Source: Ensifer adhaerens
GTDB lineage: Bacteria; Pseudomonadota; Alphaproteobacteria; Rhizobiales; Rhizobiaceae
Assembly (NCBI RefSeq): GCF_013283195.1
Contig: NZ_JABEKT010000001.1
Location: 594,795-658,794 of the forward strand
Reading direction: 5' to 3'
Length of the DNA: 64,000 nucleotides
Shown: positions 1 through 8,723 of the stretch, one piece after another
Numbering within the stretch: position 1 is the stretch's first letter
How the letters are laid out: each line of letters opens with the position of its first letter
Made by a program: the position numbers and the translations under genes
Notes under the pieces: model-generated
Database searches by the model: none
The model's input: only the letters and a program-made list of their open reading frames with translations
Told to the model about the DNA's origin: nothing

Positions 1-563
1 CCATCCTGCTCTCCGTTCATCTGCCTGTCATGATGATCGCCGGCACGGTGCTGATGGAGCGCGCCGAGCGCAAGGTCAGCGGCAAGCCGGGGCAAAGCCC
101 GCTGACGCTTTTGGGGGGTGTTGCCCGCAACCTGGCGCGCAATCCGCTGGTCATCGGCCTTGCCTGTGGCGCCGCCGTCCACCTTATCGGCCAGCCGCTG
201 GGCGGACCGGTCAAGAGTGTTGTCGATCAGCTTGCCGCCGTTGCCGCGCCGGCCGCACTCGTGTCGATCGGCATGGCGCTCGACAAGTATGGCCTGGTCG
301 GCAATCTCGGTCTGGCGACGGTGACGAGCGTCTTGAAGCTCGTGGTCCTGCCGGGTGTCGTCTTTGTTGCCTGTCACCTGCTCGGCCTCAACGACGACTG
401 GACGGCGGCACTTGTCCTCACGTCCGCAGTGCCGACCGGCGTCAATGCCTGGCTGATCGCCAATCATTTCAACGTCGGTCACGCACTGGCGTCATCGACC
501 ATCACGCTGACGACCGCACTTGGTGTGGTCAGCGTTTCGGCGTGGGCCTACCTCCTGATGTAG
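1..563 (+). CDS. AEC (auxin efflux carrier) family transporter, C-terminal part
   Basis: The gene runs in from the left edge; the open frame is already open at base 3, so the N-terminus is missing. The visible part of about 187 residues is very hydrophobic, with several membrane segments and the closing pattern TSAVPTGVNAWLIANHF, which resembles the last helices of AEC-type permeases (small organic-acid or auxin-like efflux proteins of the inner membrane). The substrate cannot be inferred. A hairpin terminator shared with the convergent cycM gene follows the stop codon. Family assignment is by pattern only; another ten-helix permease family is possible but less likely. Confidence 0.7.
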   Translation, partial: ILLSVHLPVMMIAGTVLMERAERKVSGKPGQSPLTLLGGVARNLARNPLVIGLACGAAVHLIGQPLGGPVKSVVDQLAAVAAPAALVSIGMALDKYGLVGNLGLATVTSVLKLVVLPGVVFVACHLLGLNDDWTAALVLTSAVPTGVNAWLIANHFNVGHALASSTITLTTALGVVSVSAWAYLLM

Positions 564-586
564 AGCCGGTCGCCCGGGCGCAAGAC

Positions 587-617
587 AGCAAAAAGCCCGG
601 CGCGATGGCCGGGCTTC
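587..617 (-). terminator. Intrinsic terminator of cycM (probably bidirectional)
   Basis: The perfect inverted repeat AGCCCGGC / GCCGGGCT is followed on the minus strand by a run of T. It lies between the convergent AEC transporter and cycM genes and fits a terminator used from both sides, stronger for cycM. Confidence 0.75.
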
Positions 618-646
618 TCGAAATCAGATCGATTGCACGCTCTGGC

Positions 647-1330
647 TTATTGGGCCGGTGCGGGCTGGCCTTCCGGAGCAGCCTGGCCTTCAGCCGGCTT
701 GGCTTCCGCTGCGGGCGCTTCGGCCGGCTTCTCGGCGGCGCCTTCGGTGGCCGCAGCGGGAGCTGCTTCCGCAGAGGCGGCTGCATCCGGGAGAGCGGCC
801 GGAGCGTCGGCATGTTCGCGCAGGTAGGCAATCAGGTTGGCGCGTTCGTCAGGCTTCTTGACGCCGGCGAAGCCCATGGCGGTGCCCGGAACGTGCTTCT
901 TCGGTGCTTCGATGAAGAAGCTGAGGTGGTCGTAATCCCAAACGACCTTGCCGCCTTCGGAGAAGGTCTTCATGCCAGCCGAGTAGCTGAAGCCTTCATG
1001 CGAGGCGATCGGGCGGTTGACGAGACCCCACAGGTTGGGACCGACCTTGTTGGCCCCTCCCTTATCCACGGTGTGACAGCTTGCGCATTTCTTGAACACG
1101 GTTTCGCCGGCTGCAACGTCTGCCTTGAGGAGCAAGGGCTTGATATCGACTTCAGCCTCTTCCTGGGCGCCCGCACCAGCGTCCGCCGTGCCTTCTTCGG
1201 CAACGATCGCGAAGCCTTCCTTCTCGGGAGCCTCGGAATGGAAAATGCCTTCCGACGCAATGGATACGGACATCAGAACGAAAACCGTACCCAGAAAGGC
1301 ACCCACGCCCATGTTCACATATGAGTTCAT
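647..1330 (-). CDS. cycM: Membrane-anchored class I cytochrome c (CycM type)
   Basis: This 227-residue protein has one N-terminal membrane anchor (about residues 8-25), a haem-attachment motif CASCH at 82-86, and a downstream GTAMGF segment likely to give the methionine axial ligand. The tail after about residue 185 is Ala/Pro/Glu-rich and low in complexity. Family knowledge: CycM-type cytochromes carry electrons from the bc1 complex to terminal oxidases on the periplasmic face. The ATG at 1330 was preferred over an upstream start because it has a GGGAG ribosome site and begins directly before the anchor. It is divergent from kdsB and ends in its own hairpin. The long Ala/Pro tail is likely a flexible extension. 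Confidence 0.9.
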   Translation of the reverse strand: MNSYVNMGVGAFLGTVFVLMSVSIASEGIFHSEAPEKEGFAIVAEEGTADAGAGAQEEAEVDIKPLLLKADVAAGETVFKKCASCHTVDKGGANKVGPNLWGLVNRPIASHEGFSYSAGMKTFSEGGKVVWDYDHLSFFIEAPKKHVPGTAMGFAGVKKPDERANLIAYLREHADAPAALPDAAASAEAAPAAATEGAAEKPAEAPAAEAKPAEGQAAPEGQPAPAQ

Positions 1331-1486
1331 CTGCAAACGCTCCCTTTGCCACCGGCGTAAACAAAAACCCGGCCCATCTTGAAATCGCGCGGAACCTATG
1401 TCTTTTGGCTCTGCGTTGCAACAGAGATTATGGACCCCGAACTGAGACTTTTTGACACCTTCGGCGGGGTTCTTGAAGGCCACATC

Positions 1487-2242
1487 ATGAAACGCGAAAA
1501 TTCAGGCAAAGCCATCGTGCTCATTCCGGCACGCATGGCCTCCACCCGTCTGCCGGGCAAACCGCTCGCCGATATCTGCGGCCTGCCGATGATCGTCCAG
1601 GTTGCCAAACGTGCGGCGGAAGCCGATGTCGGACGCGTCGTCGTGGCCGTTGACGACCAGACTGTGTTCGATGTCGTGCGCGATGCCGGTTTCGAAGCGA
1701 TCATGACGCGGATCGATCACCAGTCCGGATCAGACCGGATCTATGAGGCGCTGACGAAGGCCGATCCGCACCGTGAGGCGGAATTCGTCATCAACGTCCA
1801 GGGCGATCTGCCGACGATCGAGTCCGCTCCGATCCGCGCCTCGCTAAAGCCGCTCGTCGACAATGCCTCGACCGATATCGCCACTCTCACGGTGGCAATC
1901 ACCGATGAGGAAGAGAAGAAGAGCCCCAACATCGTCAAGATCGTCGGTTCGCCGTTGTCGGCCACGCGCCTGCGCGCTCTCTATTTTACCCGCGCCACCG
2001 CGCCCTACGGCGAGGGGCCGCTCTACCACCACATCGGCCTTTACGCTTACCGGCGCCAGGCGCTCGAAAACTTCGTCGCTCTGAAGCCGTCGACGCTGGA
2101 AAAGCGCGAATCGCTCGAGCAGCTCCGGGCGCTCGAGGCCGGCATGCGCATCGATGTCGAAATCGTCGATACGGTTCCGCTTGGCGTCGATACGCCGGTC
2201 GAGCTGGAAAAAGCCCGCCGCATCCTTTCCGAAAAAGCCTGA
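1487..2242 (+). CDS. kdsB: 3-deoxy-manno-octulosonate cytidylyltransferase (CMP-KDO synthetase)
   Basis: The 251-residue product begins with the nucleotide-binding signature [15 protein letters not shown] (residues 13-27) and has NVQGDLP further on, both typical of KdsB. The enzyme activates KDO with CTP in the cytoplasm, giving CMP-KDO for the lipopolysaccharide inner core. Length matches the family. The frame extends upstream to 1379 but the ATG at 1487, preceded by AAGG, gives the usual N-terminus. The pheA start lies 13 bases after the stop, so the two genes are probably cotranscribed. Confidence 0.95.
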   Translation: MKRENSGKAIVLIPARMASTRLPGKPLADICGLPMIVQVAKRAAEADVGRVVVAVDDQTVFDVVRDAGFEAIMTRIDHQSGSDRIYEALTKADPHREAEFVINVQGDLPTIESAPIRASLKPLVDNASTDIATLTVAITDEEEKKSPNIVKIVGSPLSATRLRALYFTRATAPYGEGPLYHHIGLYAYRRQALENFVALKPSTLEKRESLEQLRALEAGMRIDVEIVDTVPLGVDTPVELEKARRILSEKA

Positions 2243-2255
2243 GAAGGAAGACAGT

Positions 2256-3110
2256 GTGACCACGAAGACCAACAGGATCTCCTTCCAGGGCGATTACGGC
2301 GCCAACTCCGACATGGCCTGCCGCGACATGTTTCCGTCGATGGAGCCGCTTCCCTGCCAGACATTCGAAGATGCCTTCGTCGCGGTGGAGAACGGCGAGG
2401 CGGATCTGGCGATGATCCCGATCGAAAACACCATTGCCGGCCGCGTTGCCGACATTCACCACCTGCTGCCCGAATCGCGTCTTCATATCGTCGGCGAATA
2501 CTTCATGCCGATCCGCTTCCAGCTGATGGTGCTGCCGGGCGTGACGCGCGACGAGATCCGCACGGTTCACAGCCACATTCATGCGCTCGGCCAGTGCCGC
2601 AAGATCGTGCGCGCCAATGGCTGGAAGCCGGTGGTTGCCGGCGATACGGCAGGGGCTGCCAAGCTGGTATCGGAACAGGGCGACCGCTCGATGGCGGCAC
2701 TGGCGCCGCGGCTTGCTGCCGATCTCTACGGGCTCGAGATCGTCGCCGAGAATGTCGAGGACACGGAAAGCAACGTGACGCGCTTCGTCGTGCTGTCGCG
2801 CGAGGAAGAGCGGCTCGCCCGCAGCGCCGACGATGAACTGATCATCACCACCTTCGTGTTCAACGTGCGCAACATTCCGGCCGCCCTCTACAAGGCGATG
2901 GGCGGTTTTGCCACCAACGGCATCAACATGACGAAGCTCGAGAGCTACCAGCTCGGCGGCAAGTTTGTCGCCACGCAATTTTATGCGGATATCGAGGGCC
3001 ACCCGGATGATGTCGGCGTCCGTCACGCCATGGACGAGCTGCGCTTCTTCTCCGAGAAGGTTCGCATTCTCGGCACCTACAAGGCGCACCCGATGCGGGG
3101 CGTGCTCTAA
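2256..3110 (+). CDS. pheA: Prephenate dehydratase
   Basis: This is a stand-alone 284-residue prephenate dehydratase, converting prephenate to phenylpyruvate in phenylalanine synthesis. An N-terminal periplasmic-binding-like catalytic region includes the diagnostic Thr-Arg-Phe motif at residues 175-177. A C-terminal ACT domain starts near residue 197 and carries GINMTKLESYQ in place of the usual ESRP motif, at the site of allosteric phenylalanine binding. No chorismate mutase domain is fused, unlike the enterobacterial enzyme. Translation probably starts at GTG 2256, preceded by GAGAAGGAAG; the frame is open upstream inside kdsB but that part is only a shadow. It follows kdsB closely. Confidence 0.95.
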   Translation: MTTKTNRISFQGDYGANSDMACRDMFPSMEPLPCQTFEDAFVAVENGEADLAMIPIENTIAGRVADIHHLLPESRLHIVGEYFMPIRFQLMVLPGVTRDEIRTVHSHIHALGQCRKIVRANGWKPVVAGDTAGAAKLVSEQGDRSMAALAPRLAADLYGLEIVAENVEDTESNVTRFVVLSREEERLARSADDELIITTFVFNVRNIPAALYKAMGGFATNGINMTKLESYQLGGKFVATQFYADIEGHPDDVGVRHAMDELRFFSEKVRILGTYKAHPMRGVL

Positions 3111-3122
3111 GTGTGCCCGAAG

Positions 3123-3194
3123 CGCGATTGCAGATAAGGCTTACCGGTTGGTTAACCGGCTACGCGTCTGGTGCATGCCTAGTCTGCAATCGCG
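3123..3194. repeat. Long imperfect inverted repeat with nested hairpin downstream of pheA
   Basis: CGCGATTGCAGA (3123-3134) is repeated in inverted form as TCTGCAATCGCG (3183-3194), a 12-bp perfect stem. The pairing continues inward with AGGC/GCCT after a two-base mismatch. A second hairpin, CCGGTT-ggtt-AACCGG, sits inside. The whole could fold as a branched RNA. It may be the pheA terminator, a processing site, or a structured 5' region for the DUF1127 gene; the sequence alone does not decide. Confidence 0.6.
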
Positions 3195-3255
3195 GCGGTA
3201 CCTAAATAATGTGCAAATGCCTATTTGACGCTCGTTCACATATGGAGTGTTAAAA

Positions 3256-3393
3256 ATGAAGATCCGTCAGAAGATCGTTGAATATGCAAAAATGCGCCGT
3301 GCGATCCGCGAGCTGAATTCGCTGGATGACCACGCCCTGAGCGATATCGGTATTTCCCGTTCGCAGATCCAGGCCGCCGTTTACGGCCGCTAA
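3256..3393 (+). CDS. DUF1127 small protein
   Basis: A 45-residue, strongly basic protein beginning MKIRQKIVEYAKMRRAI and containing LNSLDDHALSDIGISRSQI, the typical DUF1127 core. Family knowledge: in rhizobia such micro-proteins bind RNA or affect phosphate and carbon metabolism, and many are induced by stress; its own role is unknown. A GGAG ribosome site lies about nine bases before the ATG. It stands alone between the pheA-distal inverted repeat and a stem-loop at 3409-3437. Confidence 0.9.
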   Translation: MKIRQKIVEYAKMRRAIRELNSLDDHALSDIGISRSQIQAAVYGR

Positions 3394-3408
3394 TCAGCAC
3401 CATTCGCC

Positions 3409-3437
3409 GTATCCCGCCACCCAAGCTGGCGGGATAC
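3409..3437. terminator. Stem-loop between DUF1127 gene and glyoxalase-like gene
   Basis: GTATCCCGCCA / TGGCGGGATAC form an 11-bp perfect stem with a seven-base loop, 15 bases after the DUF1127 stop and just beyond the stop of the convergent gene. There is no clear T run on either side, so it may end transcription weakly or protect 3' ends. Confidence 0.6.
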
Positions 3438-3452
3438 GCGCAAACCCTTGAT

Positions 3453-3821
3453 CTAGTCATCGAAGAGGCACACGCGCAGGCGGTGTCCATCCGGGTCAAG
3501 CGCCACGAAGGTCGGTCCGAAATCCATCTTCGTCAGCTCCTGCGCAATCGTCAGGCCAGCACCTTTCCACTTTTCATAGTGCTCCCGCACCGCCTCTTCG
3601 TCTTTCACCATGAATGCCAGTTCGCAACGGTTGCCCATCTTTGATGGCTCCGGCGTCACCGTGTCCTGCGCCCAAAGCCCGAGGACGAAGCCGTCCTGCA
3701 GTTCGAACGACGAAAAGGTCGGGTAGGAGACGAGTGGCTCCTTGTCGAGCAGCTTGCTGTAAAAGCCGACGCTTGCCAGCGGATCGGCGACATAGAGAAT
3801 TATGAGATTTGCCTTGGCCAT
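3453..3821 (-). CDS. VOC (glyoxalase/bleomycin resistance-like) family protein
   Basis: A 122-residue cytoplasmic protein of the vicinal-oxygen-chelate fold: N-terminal LYVADPLASVGFYSKLL and C-terminal FVALDPDGHRLRVCLF, the two usual halves of the metal-binding betaalphabetabetabeta repeat. The start at 3821 was chosen for the AAGGAG ribosome site and the conserved N-terminal strand; the frame extends a little further upstream without a signal. The gene upstream on the same strand encodes a WYL-type regulator, and such pairs are common, so the regulator may control this gene. The substrate is unknown. Confidence 0.85.
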   Translation of the reverse strand: MAKANLIILYVADPLASVGFYSKLLDKEPLVSYPTFSSFELQDGFVLGLWAQDTVTPEPSKMGNRCELAFMVKDEEAVREHYEKWKGAGLTIAQELTKMDFGPTFVALDPDGHRLRVCLFDD

Positions 3822-3949
3822 GATCTGTCTCCTTTTTGGGAGTTGCAGATTAGCGTGCACCGCTGCCAGTTTCTGTCAGCATTGATTGCCGTCTTCGTTG
3901 CGCGTCTTGTCGATGGAAGATGCGCTCCAAGCATTTCGCTCGAAATGCC

Positions 3950-4660
3950 TCAGGCCGAACCGACACGCCTGCCTTCGGGCGGGCCGATGTTCTGGGTCTC
4001 CCGCCATTCCCGAAGCAACACCTGCCGCCGTCGCCCATAGCGCGTCTCGCTGATGTCGGCCTGCCGGATTCGGTCGGTCCGGAAGTGCCGGAACCCCTGG
4101 CGTAGCTCGCACCATGCAACCAGCACCCGAACATTCTCGAAGAAGCCGAGCGCAAACGGCCAGACGGTGCGACGCGTCTCGCCGCCATCCGTATCGATAT
4201 AGCTGAGATCGAGCTTGCGCTCGTGGCGTATCGCCTTGCGCAACAGCGAAACGTCGATGCGATCGGCGACGGGCGCGACTGGCCCGACAAGCAGCGTCGA
4301 GGCATCGAGTTCTTCACGAAGATCTGCCGGCAGAACCGCCGCGATCTTGGCGAGCGCATCGCCGGCTGCCGTCGCCAGATGGGTGTCTGCGCGTTTTGCC
4401 ACCCAGCGTGAGCCAAGCACCAAGGCTTCGATCTCCTCCTGCGAGAACATCATCGGCGGCAGCATGAAACCGGGTTTGAGGACATAGCCGAGCCCCGGCT
4501 CGCCCTCGATATCGGCGCCCTGGGCCTGCAGGCTGGCGATATCGCGGTAGAGCGTCCTGAGGCTGACGCCGGTTTTCTCCGCCAGCCGCCGGCCGCTGAC
4601 GGGCTGACGGTAGCGTCTGAGAACCTGCAGCAGGTCGAGCAGCCGTTCGGAGCGGGACAA
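3950..4660 (-). CDS. YafY-type transcriptional regulator with HTH and WYL domains
   Basis: This 236-residue protein has an N-terminal winged-helix HTH (LAEKTGVSLRTLYRDIASL, about residues 26-44) and a C-terminal WYL domain from about residue 140. WYL domains bind small ligands or nucleic acid and tune transcription. No ATG lies near the natural N-terminus; the TTG at 4660 has a GAGGAG ribosome site seven bases upstream and is the likely start. It precedes the VOC gene on the same strand with a 128-base gap, which makes that gene a likely target. The ligand is unknown. Confidence 0.88.
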   Translation of the reverse strand: MSRSERLLDLLQVLRRYRQPVSGRRLAEKTGVSLRTLYRDIASLQAQGADIEGEPGLGYVLKPGFMLPPMMFSQEEIEALVLGSRWVAKRADTHLATAAGDALAKIAAVLPADLREELDASTLLVGPVAPVADRIDVSLLRKAIRHERKLDLSYIDTDGGETRRTVWPFALGFFENVRVLVAWCELRQGFRHFRTDRIRQADISETRYGRRRQVLLREWRETQNIGPPEGRRVGSA

Positions 4661-4691
4661 GGCAAGTCTCCTCGTATCGGCCGGTCTGTGC

Positions 4692-5672
4692 TCAGCCGTG
4701 CTCGCCCCAGGCCAGCCAGTCGCGCATCAGCCGGTGGGCGATGGCGCCCTTCGGCGGCGGGATATGCTCGTTGCCGGTGTCGGCGACACCCGTCGTGCGC
4801 TCCAGCATCGCCGCCGTCTCGTCGCGCGTGAACCAGCGAACGTCTTCGAGTTCCTGCTCGTCGCGCTTGATCACTGTGGATTTCGCTTCGGCATAGCAGC
4901 CGATCATCAGCGTGTGCGGCATCGGCCAGGGCTGCGAGGCATGGTAGCGCACGCGGCCGACATGGATGCCGGATTCCTCGTGGGTTTCGCGGCGCACGGC
5001 ATTTTCGATAGTCTCGCCCGGCTCGACGAAGCCGGCGAGGCACGAATACATGCCGGCGGTGAAGTGCGGGCTGCGGCCGAGCAGGCAGAGGTCGCGCTCC
5101 AGATCGATGGTCATCATGATGACGACGGGGTCGGTGCGCGGGAAGACCATGTGGCCGCAGGCAGTGCAGGCCCGGCGATAACCGCCTGATTTGCCCTCCA
5201 TCGGTCCGGCACAACGGCCGCAGAAGCGGTTGTTGGCGTTCCAGGTGATCAGGCTCGAGCCTTGAGCGAACTGGCCGAGAAGCTCTTCCGGCAGCATCTG
5301 CTGACGATAGAGTGTGCGCCCGTCGGCGATCTTGAACGGCTCGGCGACATTGTCCTCGGTCAAGCCCGTCGGCACGGCCAGCCGCGGCTCACCGTTTGGC
5401 AGGTAGCCGAGCAAAATGGTCTCGTCGAGCACCGGATCCAGCCCCTCGAGCTCATAGGGGGCAAACAGCGGATCGATGATCTTCTCGTCGTGCTTGACGA
5501 TCAGCTTGGGTCCGGAAAATGCGAGGAAATGGGCGCCAGGATGCTTGAGCGCAACTTCGATGCAATCGTCGGCGCGGTGCTCCGACTGGCGATCCAGGTG
5601 GTTCTCGGAAAAGGCGACGAGGGTGCTCGGCTCCGGATGGGGGCTTCGAAGGTCAAAGATTGATTTCGTCAT
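4692..5672 (-). CDS. nudC: NAD(+) diphosphatase / RNA de-NADding Nudix hydrolase
   Basis: The 326-residue protein carries the three hallmarks of NudC. A zinc ribbon has Cys151, Cys154, Cys169 and Cys172. The Nudix box begins GFVEPGE and ends REThEESG (residues 214-236). Downstream, SQPWPMP (246-252) marks the NADH-pyrophosphatase branch. Family knowledge: it splits NAD(H) into NMN and AMP and removes NAD caps from RNA 5' ends. The HIT-protein gene ends two bases before its start, so the two form an operon. Confidence 0.95.
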   Translation of the reverse strand: MTKSIFDLRSPHPEPSTLVAFSENHLDRQSEHRADDCIEVALKHPGAHFLAFSGPKLIVKHDEKIIDPLFAPYELEGLDPVLDETILLGYLPNGEPRLAVPTGLTEDNVAEPFKIADGRTLYRQQMLPEELLGQFAQGSSLITWNANNRFCGRCAGPMEGKSGGYRRACTACGHMVFPRTDPVVIMMTIDLERDLCLLGRSPHFTAGMYSCLAGFVEPGETIENAVRRETHEESGIHVGRVRYHASQPWPMPHTLMIGCYAEAKSTVIKRDEQELEDVRWFTRDETAAMLERTTGVADTGNEHIPPPKGAIAHRLMRDWLAWGEHG

Positions 5673-5674
5673 GT

Positions 5675-6079
5675 TCAGAGATTTTCCAGAATGCGGGCTG
5701 CAAATGCCTGGCGGTCTTTCTCGCCCCAGGGCTCCGACTTGCCGAAGCCCCAGACGGGGCCGGGCCAGTTCGGGTCGCCGTCGCTGCGGGCGATGATATG
5801 CACATGGAGCTGCCGGACGATATTGCCGAGCGCACCGACATTGATCTTCTCGGCACCGGTGACTTTTTTCAAGGCGGTTGCCACCATGTTGGTCTCGAAT
5901 GTCAGCATCGTCTGGTCGAGCGGCGACAGATCGAAAATCTCGGAGATACCCCCGCGTTGGGGAATGAGCACCAGCCAGGGCCAGCGGCGATCGTTCATCA
6001 GGCGCATTTGGCAGAGGCCGATCGAGGCGATCGGGATGCCATCGCGTTCAAGCCGCTCGTCAAGGGTGAATGTCGTCAA
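5675..6079 (-). CDS. HIT-domain protein
   Basis: A 134-residue HIT-superfamily protein, a group of nucleotide hydrolases and transferases. The histidine motif reads LHVHIIAR (His92, His94) and is followed by the conserved PNWPGPVWG segment; the third histidine of the classical HxHxH triad is isoleucine here. The only start with a good ribosome site is TTG at 6079, preceded by AAGGAG; the frame runs on upstream into the SRP RNA promoter region but has no support there. It lies two bases before nudC in the same direction, suggesting a shared nucleotide-cleaning role. Confidence 0.85.
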   Translation of the reverse strand: MTTFTLDERLERDGIPIASIGLCQMRLMNDRRWPWLVLIPQRGGISEIFDLSPLDQTMLTFETNMVATALKKVTGAEKINVGALGNIVRQLHVHIIARSDGDPNWPGPVWGFGKSEPWGEKDRQAFAARILENL

Positions 6080-6149
6080 GAAGGTCTCCTTGGGCCGTGA
6101 GCGGATTCGCCTTGTTTTGCATATCGATATCAGTTTTTTGATGGCTTGG

Positions 6150-6178
6150 CTTGCATTTGCTTGCGATATTGCCGATAT
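6150..6178 (+). promoter_or_regulatory. Promoter of the SRP RNA gene
   Basis: CTTGCA and CGATAT are separated by 17 bases, close to the rhizobial consensus CTTGAC-N17-CTATAT. The expected start point, about seven bases after the -10 box, falls on the first base of the SRP RNA. Confidence 0.75.
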
Positions 6179-6185
6179 GGGAGCC

Positions 6186-6282
6186 GGGAGGTTGGTGGTG
6201 GACGAGCCACTCGCCAACCGGGTCAGGTCCGGAAGGAAGCAGCCCTAACGAGCCCCGGCACGGGTCATCGTGCCAGCCTCCC
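6186..6282 (+). ncRNA. ffs: Signal recognition particle RNA, small bacterial type (4.5S)
   Basis: The universally conserved core GGTCAGGTCCGGAAGGAAGC, followed by AGCC, lies at 6221-6244 and includes the GGAA tetraloop and the Ffh-binding internal loops. The ends pair as GGGAGGTTGG with CCAGCCTCCC (one G-U), giving the expected single hairpin of about 97 nt. With Ffh the RNA directs membrane-protein ribosomes to FtsY. The ends are estimated from the pairing and the promoter spacing. It lies directly upstream of dnaX, as in other rhizobia. Confidence 0.95.
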
Positions 6283-6285
6283 ACC

Positions 6286-6327
6286 TGCCTGATTGCTGAG
6301 ATCGAAACCGCTCTCAGCAATCAGGCA
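6286..6327 (+). terminator. Perfect 16-bp stem-loop after the SRP RNA
   Basis: TGCCTGATTGCTGAGA (6286-6301) and its exact inverse (6312-6327) enclose a ten-base loop, starting four bases after the SRP RNA 3' end. There is no T run after it. It may act as a transcription block or 3' processing signal between ffs and dnaX. Confidence 0.65.
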
Positions 6328-6425
6328 GCACCACACGCTGTTGCGGTGACCAGGCGCATCCCATGCGACGCGCGGTGCCGTAAATCCGTCCTGTCGGGAC
6401 ACGAATTCATTAAGCGGCAGGGTCG

Positions 6426-8297
6426 ATGAGCGACGAAACGTCCATTTCATCCGAACAGAAACCAGCCGCCTACCGCGTTCTGGCGCGCAAGTATCGCCCC
6501 AAGGATTTCTCCGACCTGATGGTCGGTCAGGAGCCGATGGTGCGCACGCTGACCAACGCGTTCGAAACCGGTCGTATCGCGCAAGCCTATATGCTGACCG
6601 GCGTACGCGGGGTGGGCAAGACCACCACCGCCCGCATTCTCGCCCGTGCGCTGAACTACAAGACACCCGACATCGATCGACCGACCATCGACCTGCGCGT
6701 GCCCGGCGAGCACTGCCAGGCGATCATGGACGGGCGCCATGTCGACGTCATCGAGATGGACGCCGCGTCGCATACCGGTATCGACGATATCCGCGAGATC
6801 ATCGAGCAGGTGCGCTACCGCCCGGTTTCGGCGCGCTACAAGGTCTATATCATCGACGAAGTGCACATGCTGTCGACGCAGGCCTTCAACGGCCTCTTGA
6901 AGACGCTCGAAGAGCCGCCGGAGCATGTGAAGTTCATCTTCGCCACCACCGAAATCCGCAAGGTGCCGATCACGGTCCTGTCGCGCTGTCAGCGTTTTGA
7001 CCTCAGGCGCATCAGCGGCTCCGACCTCGTCGGCCTGTTTTCTACCATTCTCGGCAAGGAAGGCGTTTCCTTTGACCCGGAAGCGCTGGCAATGGTGGCG
7101 CGTGCGGCCGAAGGCTCGGCGCGCGACGGCCTGTCGCTGCTTGACCAGGCGATCGCCCATGGCGGCGGTTCCGTCGAGGTCGAGACCGTCCGCTCGATGC
7201 TCGGTCTTGCCGATCGCGCCCGGATCGTCGATCTGTTCGATCATATCGTCCGGGGCGATGTTGCCGCAGCGCTTGGCGAGTTCACGGCCCAATACGAGGC
7301 GGGCGCCAACCCGACGGTGGTGCTGACCGATCTTGCCGATTTCACCCATCTCGTCACCCGGCTGAAATACGTGCCGGATGCCGCCAGCGATCAGTCCCTG
7401 AGCGAGATCGAGCGGACGCGCGGCGCGGACTTTGCCGGCAGTGTCGCCGTCAGCACGCTGTCGCGCATCTGGCAGATGCTGTTGAAGGGCATTCCCGAGG
7501 CCGAGAGCTCGTCGCGCCCGGCGGGTGCTGCGGAAATGGTGCTGATCCGGCTTGCCCATGCGGCCCATCTTCCCTCGCCGGAAGACGCGGCAAGACGTGT
7601 GCTCGAACTGTCGGGCAGCGATGGCGGCGGTGCCCGTCCGGCCCCAGGTGGCGGCAATGGCGGCGGCATGCAGGCGTCAGTCGGTGCACCCGTGCAGGCA
7701 CAGGCCATCCAGCCGGCATCGATGGGACGACCGACCGGCAACGGCGCAACGATGCTGCGCGCGGTTCCCGATGTCAGCCCTCAGCCGATCAGCGTCGGAC
7801 AAATCGAAGAGCGGCCCGCCATCGCGCCTGTCGCCAAGGCGCAAGCCTCGGTGCCGGTCAATTCGGTCAGCGACATCGCCGACCTCTGCGGCAAGAACAA
7901 GGACATCAAGCTGAAGACGCTGGTGCGCGGCTTCGTGCGGCTGGTTCGCATCGAGCCCGGGCGTCTCGATGTCAATGTGACCGATGATGCGCCCAAGACC
8001 TTGCTCGGCGAACTCGCCGTCAAGCTCAAGGAGTGGACCGGCATTCACTGGATCGTCAGCTACAGCCGCGAGCCCGGCGAGCCGACCCTGATCGAAGCCG
8101 AGCAACGGGCCCAGGAGAAGCGCGTCAGCGACGCGCGCCAGGATCCTGATGTGGCGGCCATCCTCGCCCGTTTTCCGGGCGCCAAGATCACCGACGTGCG
8201 CATCCGCGCCGTCGAGGAAGAGGAGGCCGAGAGCGTTGCTCCGGCCACAGCCGAATCTGCCGATGGCGATATCGTCCCCGGCGACGATATCGAATAG
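6426..8297 (+). CDS. dnaX: DNA polymerase III subunits gamma and tau
   Basis: The 623-residue AAA+ clamp-loader subunit has a Walker A motif [11 protein letters not shown] (residues 59-69), a Walker B region [10 protein letters not shown], and the sensor/SRC motif [11 protein letters not shown]. It loads the beta sliding clamp and, as tau, couples polymerase cores. The zinc-binding module between Walker A and B keeps only one cysteine (Cys99), whereas the E. coli protein has four; this looks like a lineage trait. A long Gly/Ala/Pro-rich linker near residues 395-480 leads to a conserved C-terminal domain. I saw no A-rich slippery site for gamma frameshifting. It is followed by ybaB after 46 bases. 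Confidence 0.97.
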   Translation: MSDETSISSEQKPAAYRVLARKYRPKDFSDLMVGQEPMVRTLTNAFETGRIAQAYMLTGVRGVGKTTTARILARALNYKTPDIDRPTIDLRVPGEHCQAIMDGRHVDVIEMDAASHTGIDDIREIIEQVRYRPVSARYKVYIIDEVHMLSTQAFNGLLKTLEEPPEHVKFIFATTEIRKVPITVLSRCQRFDLRRISGSDLVGLFSTILGKEGVSFDPEALAMVARAAEGSARDGLSLLDQAIAHGGGSVEVETVRSMLGLADRARIVDLFDHIVRGDVAAALGEFTAQYEAGANPTVVLTDLADFTHLVTRLKYVPDAASDQSLSEIERTRGADFAGSVAVSTLSRIWQMLLKGIPEAESSSRPAGAAEMVLIRLAHAAHLPSPEDAARRVLELSGSDGGGARPAPGGGNGGGMQASVGAPVQAQAIQPASMGRPTGNGATMLRAVPDVSPQPISVGQIEERPAIAPVAKAQASVPVNSVSDIADLCGKNKDIKLKTLVRGFVRLVRIEPGRLDVNVTDDAPKTLLGELAVKLKEWTGIHWIVSYSREPGEPTLIEAEQRAQEKRVSDARQDPDVAAILARFPGAKITDVRIRAVEEEEAESVAPATAESADGDIVPGDDIE

Positions 8298-8343
8298 TCC
8301 GTCGGACGAACGACCGGAAATTTCTAGAGAACAGGAGACGACG

Positions 8344-8667
8344 ATGCGCGACATCATGGGGATGATGGGCAAGGTCAAGGAAATGCAGGCCAAGATGGAG
8401 AAGATGCAGGCGGAAATCGCCGCGCTCGAAGTCGACGGCACCTCCGGCGGCGGTCTCGTCACCGTCCGTCTCGATGGCAAGGGCACCCTGAAGAGCCTGA
8501 AGATCGATCCGTCGCTGTTCAAGGAAGACGACGTCGAGATTCTTGAAGACCTGATCGTCGCAGCACACAAGGACGCCAAGGACAAGGCCGAGGCAGTGCA
8601 GGCCGAAAAGACCCGCGAACTCACCGCCGGCCTGCCGATCCCGCCCGGCATGAAGCTGCCGTTCTGA
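8344..8667 (+). CDS. YbaB/EbfC family nucleoid-associated protein
   Basis: A 107-residue protein starting [15 protein letters not shown], with a Met/Lys-rich coiled-coil helix, a central [13 protein letters not shown] strand region and C-terminal [12 protein letters not shown], all hallmarks of YbaB/EbfC. These dimeric proteins bind DNA with little sequence preference and cluster with dnaX and recR, as here. The ATG at 8344 is preceded by AGGAGACG. The frame is open upstream inside dnaX but that part is spurious. Confidence 0.95.
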   Translation: MRDIMGMMGKVKEMQAKMEKMQAEIAALEVDGTSGGGLVTVRLDGKGTLKSLKIDPSLFKEDDVEILEDLIVAAHKDAKDKAEAVQAEKTRELTAGLPIPPGMKLPF

Positions 8668-8701
8668 TCGCCTTCTTCGTCTGGCGTTGAATGGCGACCG
8701 C

Positions 8702-8723
8702 CGCTCACCGGTATCGGTGAGCG
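8702..8723 (+). terminator. Hairpin after dnaX-ybaB
   Basis: CGCTCACCG-gtat-CGGTGAGCG is a perfect nine-base-pair stem with a tetraloop, 34 bases after ybaB, followed by TCTGTTC. It is a plausible terminator separating dnaX-ybaB from the LysE-type gene. Confidence 0.6.

Noticed and set aside
6426-8297. A programmed frameshift site for the gamma form of DnaX
   Set aside because: No A-AAA-AAG-like slippery heptamer with a following hairpin was seen; gamma, if made, would need another mechanism.
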